From: Paulinella micropora
Taxonomy: Eukaryota; Cercozoa; Imbricatea; Euglyphida
Assembly (NCBI GenBank): GCA_009731375.1
Contig: BJOX01000073.1
Location: 295,154-319,681, forward strand
DNA: 24,528 nt
Direction of reading: 5' to 3'
In this document: positions 20,411 through 24,528 of the stretch, piece after piece
How the letters are laid out: each line of letters starts with the position of its first letter
Numbering within the stretch: position 1 is the stretch's first letter
Notes under the pieces: model-generated
Databases searched by the model: none
The model's input: the letters and a program-made list of their open reading frames with translations, nothing else
Told to the model about the DNA's origin: nothing
Made by a program: the position numbers and the translations under genes

Positions 20411-20470
<60 letters not shown>
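20411..20470 (+). repeat. (GA)n
   Basis: Pure GA array; CT on the strand of the minus gene. Confidence 0.97.
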
Positions 20471-20474
<4 letters not shown>

Positions 20475-20699
20475 CAATATAGATAACACTACTAGTTGCC
20501 TAAGTACACTCTCATCGACCGCAACAACAAAATGAAATACAAAGTACCACAACGCAGCCACAACAGCTTAACGTTTATCATGAGCGCAACAACAAGAGCA
20601 ACAAAGCACACAAGGACCGGAGCAAAATCACAAGCAGCACAACAGCAGCAGCAACATCCACAACAACAAAATGTATATATGCATATACGAGAGAGAAGT
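20471..20699. other. CAA/CAG-rich spacer without a supported gene
   Basis: Low-complexity A/C-rich stretch with short CAA and CAG runs. A + strand open frame (RATKHTRTGAKSQAAQQQQQ) is low complexity and lacks splice sites. Confidence 0.5.
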
Positions 20700-20700
20700 T

Positions 20701-21330
<630 letters not shown>

Positions 21331-21331
21331 A

Positions 21332-21366
21332 GGCTACGGGGAAAGCAGCACTCGGCGCTGTTTGGG
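21332..21366 (-). pseudogene. Exon-like island, strand uncertain
   Basis: The minus strand has AACTGTAG then 29 bp before GTAGCC, reading either PNSAECCFP or (A)QTAPSAAFP. On the + strand the same bases (AGCAGCACTCGGCGCTGTTT, GGG) resemble E8 (AGCTCTCAGTGCTGTTCGGG). It lies between (GA)n and (TACA)n arrays. It is probably a degraded copy of a Cys-rich exon. Confidence 0.3.
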
Positions 21367-21374
21367 CTACAGTT

Positions 21375-21395
21375 CTACATACATACATACATACA

Positions 21396-21429
<34 letters not shown>

Positions 21430-21786
21430 CATATATACATACATAAATACATACATACAAGTAACTCATACATACATAAATAACATACATACATATATTA
21501 CATACATTACATAATTACATACACACACACACATACACACATACATACATACATACATACATGCATACATACATCCATGCATACATACATACATAACATA
21601 CACAAATGCATGCATACATAAATACATACATACATACATACATACATACATACATTACATACATACATTAGATACATGCATACATAAATATATGCGTACA
21701 TACATGCATACATACCAAAACATACATAACATACATAACATATGTGCATACATACTTAGAAGACTCAGTCTGTGTCGTAGGCGCTA

Positions 21787-21867
<81 letters not shown>

Positions 21868-21870
21868 GTG
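21375..21870 (+). repeat. (TACA)n and (AAT)n arrays
   Basis: TACA/TGCA arrays to about 21745 and a pure AAT array at about 21788-21868. Between them, 21756-21786 holds a degraded module (GACTCAGTCTGTGTCGTAGG) related to the next array. Confidence 0.93.
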
Positions 21871-21883
21871 ATAATAATAGTGA

Positions 21884-22302
21884 TACATTCCGCTCACACG
21901 ATGCATTCATACATCACATACGTAATGGTGATAAATTCCCGTCTTGTACATGATACGTATATACTTAGATACGTACGTACATATATGACATATAGATACA
22001 TACGTACACACATACATCAACACATACATGCATACATACTTGGCAGACTGTGTTGTAGGCGCGATAAATCCCCCTTGTATATGATACGTATATACTTAGA
22101 TACGTACGTACATATATGATATATAGATACATACGTACACAATGTTTGTCAACACATACATGCATACATACTTGGCAGACTGTGTCATAGACGCAATAAA
22201 TCCCGCATGTACATGGTATACATATATACTTAGATACGTACGTACATATATGACAAATAGATACATACGTACACATACATCAACACATACATGCATACAT
22301 AC
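21884..22302 (-). repeat. ~131-bp tandem array carrying the 3' part of the Cys module
   Basis: Units begin at 22040, 22172 and 22303 (periods 132 and 131). Each carries, on the minus strand, G-I/V-Y-R/C-A/V-Y/F-D/N-TVCQ followed by GTATGT: RGIYRAYNTVCQ at 22040-22080, CGIYCVYDTVCQ at 22172-22212. The rest of the unit is TACG/TACA-rich. A more degraded copy of the middle of the module (VSGMYH for ASGVYR) is at about 21886-21925. These are truncated copies of the exon at 22303-22373 and have no acceptor. Confidence 0.65.
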
Positions 22303-22373
22303 TTGGCAGACTGTGTCGAAGGCGCGATACACCCCACTTACACAACGCACCATCTGACTGCCACAGGTCGTAG
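22303..22373 (-). CDS. Cys module exon, most complete upstream copy
   Basis: On the minus strand, ATTGCAG precedes 71 bp that end before GTATGT. It encodes (A)[19 protein letters not shown] then TVCQ. It aligns with the 20190-20297 exon: TCGSxxVxC, then V/W-S, then F/Y-D-T-x-C. It begins in phase 1 like its relatives. As bounded it ends in phase 0; the apparent donor may instead mark where an ATGT array expanded into an older, longer exon, since the bases read on as CQVC, compare CVKC. The other strand is also open with plausible sites (GGCAG| and ACAG|GTCG), but the synonymous pattern against 20190-20297 and 24020-24067 favours the minus strand. Confidence 0.5.
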
Positions 22374-22380
22374 CTGCAAT

Positions 22381-22458
<78 letters not shown>

Positions 22459-22465
22459 AAGATAT

Positions 22466-22538
<73 letters not shown>
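22381..22538 (+). repeat. (GATA)n array
   Basis: GATA array between modules, TATC on the sense strand of the minus gene. Comparable GATA/GGTA arrays occupy 22616-22705, 23170-23340, 23415-23915 (with GATTA, GATCA and GGTA variants). Confidence 0.97.
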
Positions 22539-22541
<3 letters not shown>

Positions 22542-22593
22542 GTGCGATACACTCCGCTTGCACAACGCACCATCTGACTGCCACAGGTCGTAG
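22542..22593 (-). pseudogene. Cys module copy, 3' half replaced by TATC
   Basis: On the minus strand, ATCACTGCAG precedes (A)[18 protein letters not shown], then the reading frame runs straight into the TATC array (LSIYLSIY). The sequence is almost identical to the copy at 23346-23398, including the 5' flank (ATAGATCATAGATAG on the + strand). Confidence 0.55.
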
Positions 22594-22639
22594 CTGCAGT
22601 GATACATAGATCATAGATAGATAGATAGATAGATTGATT

Positions 22640-22706
<67 letters not shown>

Positions 22707-22714
22707 CGATAGAT

Positions 22715-23165
22715 GAGATGTCGCAAAGGAATGTAGTCCTTGCAAAGGAACGCAGTTTCACATCAAACAATAATTTGTGTACTGTGCATGTGTCCGGGAT
22801 GGGAATCACGGGTAGACTGTGTTCTGGAAAAAGAAGAGGAGGAAGGACGTTGAAGAAAAAGGCAATCTAGGAATGGAGAGTGGGAGGATAAGGAAGAAGA
22901 GAAAGAAAAGGAAGCCGTTAGTCCAAGTGTTTTGAGCACCGTAAGCTTGCGCAAGCTACAATGATGACATTGTATGAGGCCTAAACCCCCGCAGGGACCT
23001 AGCCCGGGCTATGCAACACTGGACGGCTATGATGGAATGCAGTCACCAATACGGACTAGAGGAAGATTAGTCCAATTTTTGACTGCACAGGAGCGATAAA
23101 TCGCAAAAGAGCAACGAGCTACGCAGGAGGATAGCTTGAAGCAAAGGGATTTGGATTGGGGATGG
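22715..23165. other. Complex ~450-bp island between GATA arrays
   Basis: Non-repetitive sequence inserted between two GATA/module units. It contains purine-rich stretches and AAGCTTGCGCAAGC (a perfect 14-base palindrome at about 22943). Open frames are short and unconvincing. It may be an inserted mobile fragment or an older intron; nothing is recognised. Confidence 0.5.
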
Positions 23166-23170
23166 GAAAA

Positions 23171-23210
<40 letters not shown>

Positions 23211-23224
23211 GTAGGTAGGTATAA

Positions 23225-23263
<39 letters not shown>

Positions 23264-23285
23264 TAGATAAATAGATAGATAGATC

Positions 23286-23345
<60 letters not shown>

Positions 23346-23346
<1 letters not shown>

Positions 23347-23398
23347 GTGCGATACACTCCGCTTGCACAACGCACCATCTGACTGCCACAGGTCGTAG
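23346..23398 (-). pseudogene. Cys module copy, 3' half replaced by TATC
   Basis: The same (A)[18 protein letters not shown] with CACTGCAG acceptor as 22542-22593. It merges in frame into TATC repeats and has no consensus donor. Confidence 0.55.
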
Positions 23399-23442
23399 CT
23401 GCAGTGATACATAGATCATAGATAGATAGATAGATAGGTAGG

Positions 23443-23497
<55 letters not shown>

Positions 23498-23583
23498 GTA
23501 GGTAGGTAGGTAGGTAGGTAGGTAGGTAGGTAGGTAGGTAGGTAGGTAGATAGATAGATAGATAGATAGATAGACAGATAGAC

Positions 23584-23639
<56 letters not shown>

Positions 23640-23694
23640 TAGATAGATCAGATAGATCAGATAGATCAGATAGATCAGATAGATCAGATAGATC

Positions 23695-23758
<64 letters not shown>

Positions 23759-23792
23759 TAGATAGATTAGATAGATTAGATAGATTAGATAC

Positions 23793-23850
<58 letters not shown>

Positions 23851-23851
23851 G

Positions 23852-23915
<64 letters not shown>

Positions 23916-23916
23916 T

Positions 23917-23970
23917 AGGTGCGATACACCCCGCTTGCACAACGCACCATCTGACTGCCACACGTTTTCT
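23917..23970 (-). pseudogene. Cys module copy, diverged acceptor end
   Basis: On the minus strand, TATCACTACAG precedes (x)[18 protein letters not shown]. Lys at the second position matches KTCGS of the 20190-20297 exon. It continues into TATC repeats. Joined to a phase-1 exon ending in T, as at 24020, it would create TAG, so that pairing is probably not used. Confidence 0.5.
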
Positions 23971-24019
23971 CTGTAGTGATACATACATCAGATGGCATAG
24001 CTATCATTAACCATGTTAC

Positions 24020-24067
24020 AGGTTGGCAGATGTAGATAGTACACCCGCTGATTGCCGCACATTTTGG
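24020..24067 (-). CDS. Short Cys module exon, phase 1-1
   Basis: On the minus strand, GTAACTGCAG precedes 48 bp that end before GTAACA, phase 1 to 1. It encodes (A)KMCGNQRVYYLHLPT with Cys split at the donor. C-G-N/S-Q/E-R-V is shared with the 20190-20297 exon, and the first Cys is conserved. It is the most upstream module recognised on this strand. It is intact, but the second Cys of the pattern is Tyr. Confidence 0.45.
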
Positions 24068-24528
24068 CTGCAGTTACACGTAGATAAGATCATTAAACCG
24101 ATAGGTTGTCAGACAGATAGATTGGTAAGCTAAAGAAAGAGATAAATACAATGGTATTGCAATACGTTGGCAGAATATATAAATGGATAGATGGATAGAT
24201 GGATAGATAGAGAGAGAGCGAGAGAGAGAGAGAGACAGGCAGAGAGACAGACAGACAGATAGGCAGACAGACAGACAGACAGATGAGATATCGACTAATG
24301 TCAGAAAAAAGGAGCTTCTGATTTCGTCAACCAAGGAAGTCTGTGAATAAAGTATTGACCCGATGCCCAGCTAAGCCGTGATGTTTGCACGGAAGGGACT
24401 GATACAGGCGATACCAAAGCTCCCTAGTACCAGGCGGGGCCAGGGCTCGTTCCATAAGCGCCCCTTGCAGAACGAGCTCCCACCTCCATTACAGAGGGCC
24501 CAGTAAGCAGATGGAGTTTCGAGACTGT
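24068..24528. other. Right end: short GATG/GACA arrays and unique sequence
   Basis: Short GGATAGAT, GA and GACA arrays at about 24184-24285. The last 200 bases are complex, with an inverted repeat (GGGCTCGTTC at about 24446 with GAACGAGCTCCC at about 24471). No exon is supported. Confidence 0.5.

Overview
Eukaryotic, intron-rich DNA dominated by simple repeats (TATC/GATA, ATT, CT/GA, ATGT/TACA, AT and long T, C and G runs). Nine assembly gaps interrupt it, mostly beside homopolymers or repeats. I see no bacterial gene organisation. Tiny exons with GT-AG borders, Ser/Pro-rich linkers and Cys-rich secreted modules suggest a protist or alga, but the lineage cannot be fixed from the sequence. Nearly all long open frames are translated microsatellites; the real coding signal is in short exons of about 25-250 bp hidden between the repeats.

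Left half, + strand (about 1.0-11.2 kb): one split gene can be assembled by hand. Its exons are E1 1011-1104, E2 2091-2162, E3 3372-3414, E4 6397-6460, E5 7069-7097, E6 7366-7451, E7 8109-8354, E8 9173-9219, E9 10273-10330 and possibly E10 11176-11205. Intron phases match at every junction. E2-E7 rebuild a recognisable extracellular beta-type module (DNYPxETxWEL, ASGGPY, CLSPGxYTFTI, DSFGDGCCCSYG, NGEYVL, GGSFGKSESTTVTLP). E7 adds a Ser/Pro/Thr-rich linker and E8-E9 a knottin-like Cys cluster (CSSSSQCCSGNC). E1 is another Cys-rich piece. The product is inferred to be a secreted or cell-surface protein; its activity is unknown. At E1, E4, E7, E8 and E9 the 3' splice site plus the start of the exon is repeated 2-8 times in tandem. 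The intron between E3 and E4 is filled by a ~79-bp satellite, with an AG|GT junction in every unit, and a 24-bp satellite.

Middle (about 11.3-16.7 kb): dispersed repeats (a ~410-bp family in several copies, a ~100-bp family, a tRNA-like SINE candidate), (ATT)n arrays, an extreme pyrimidine tract with 146 consecutive T, and gaps. From 16.7 to 19.6 kb the sequence is more complex but has no convincing gene, only a possible minus-strand Cys-rich exon at 17440-17505 and a hairpin at 17522-17672.

Right half, - strand (about 24.1 to 19.6 kb): a second gene or gene relic made of Cys-rich exon modules sharing K/T-T/M-C-G-S/N-E/Q-x-V. The best exon is 20190-20297 (108 bp, phase 1-1). Several near-identical modules at 22.3-24.1 kb are separated by GATA arrays that have overwritten their 3' halves. 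The two genes would converge on the middle region. In both, the sense strand mostly carries the pyrimidine-rich version of the microsatellites.
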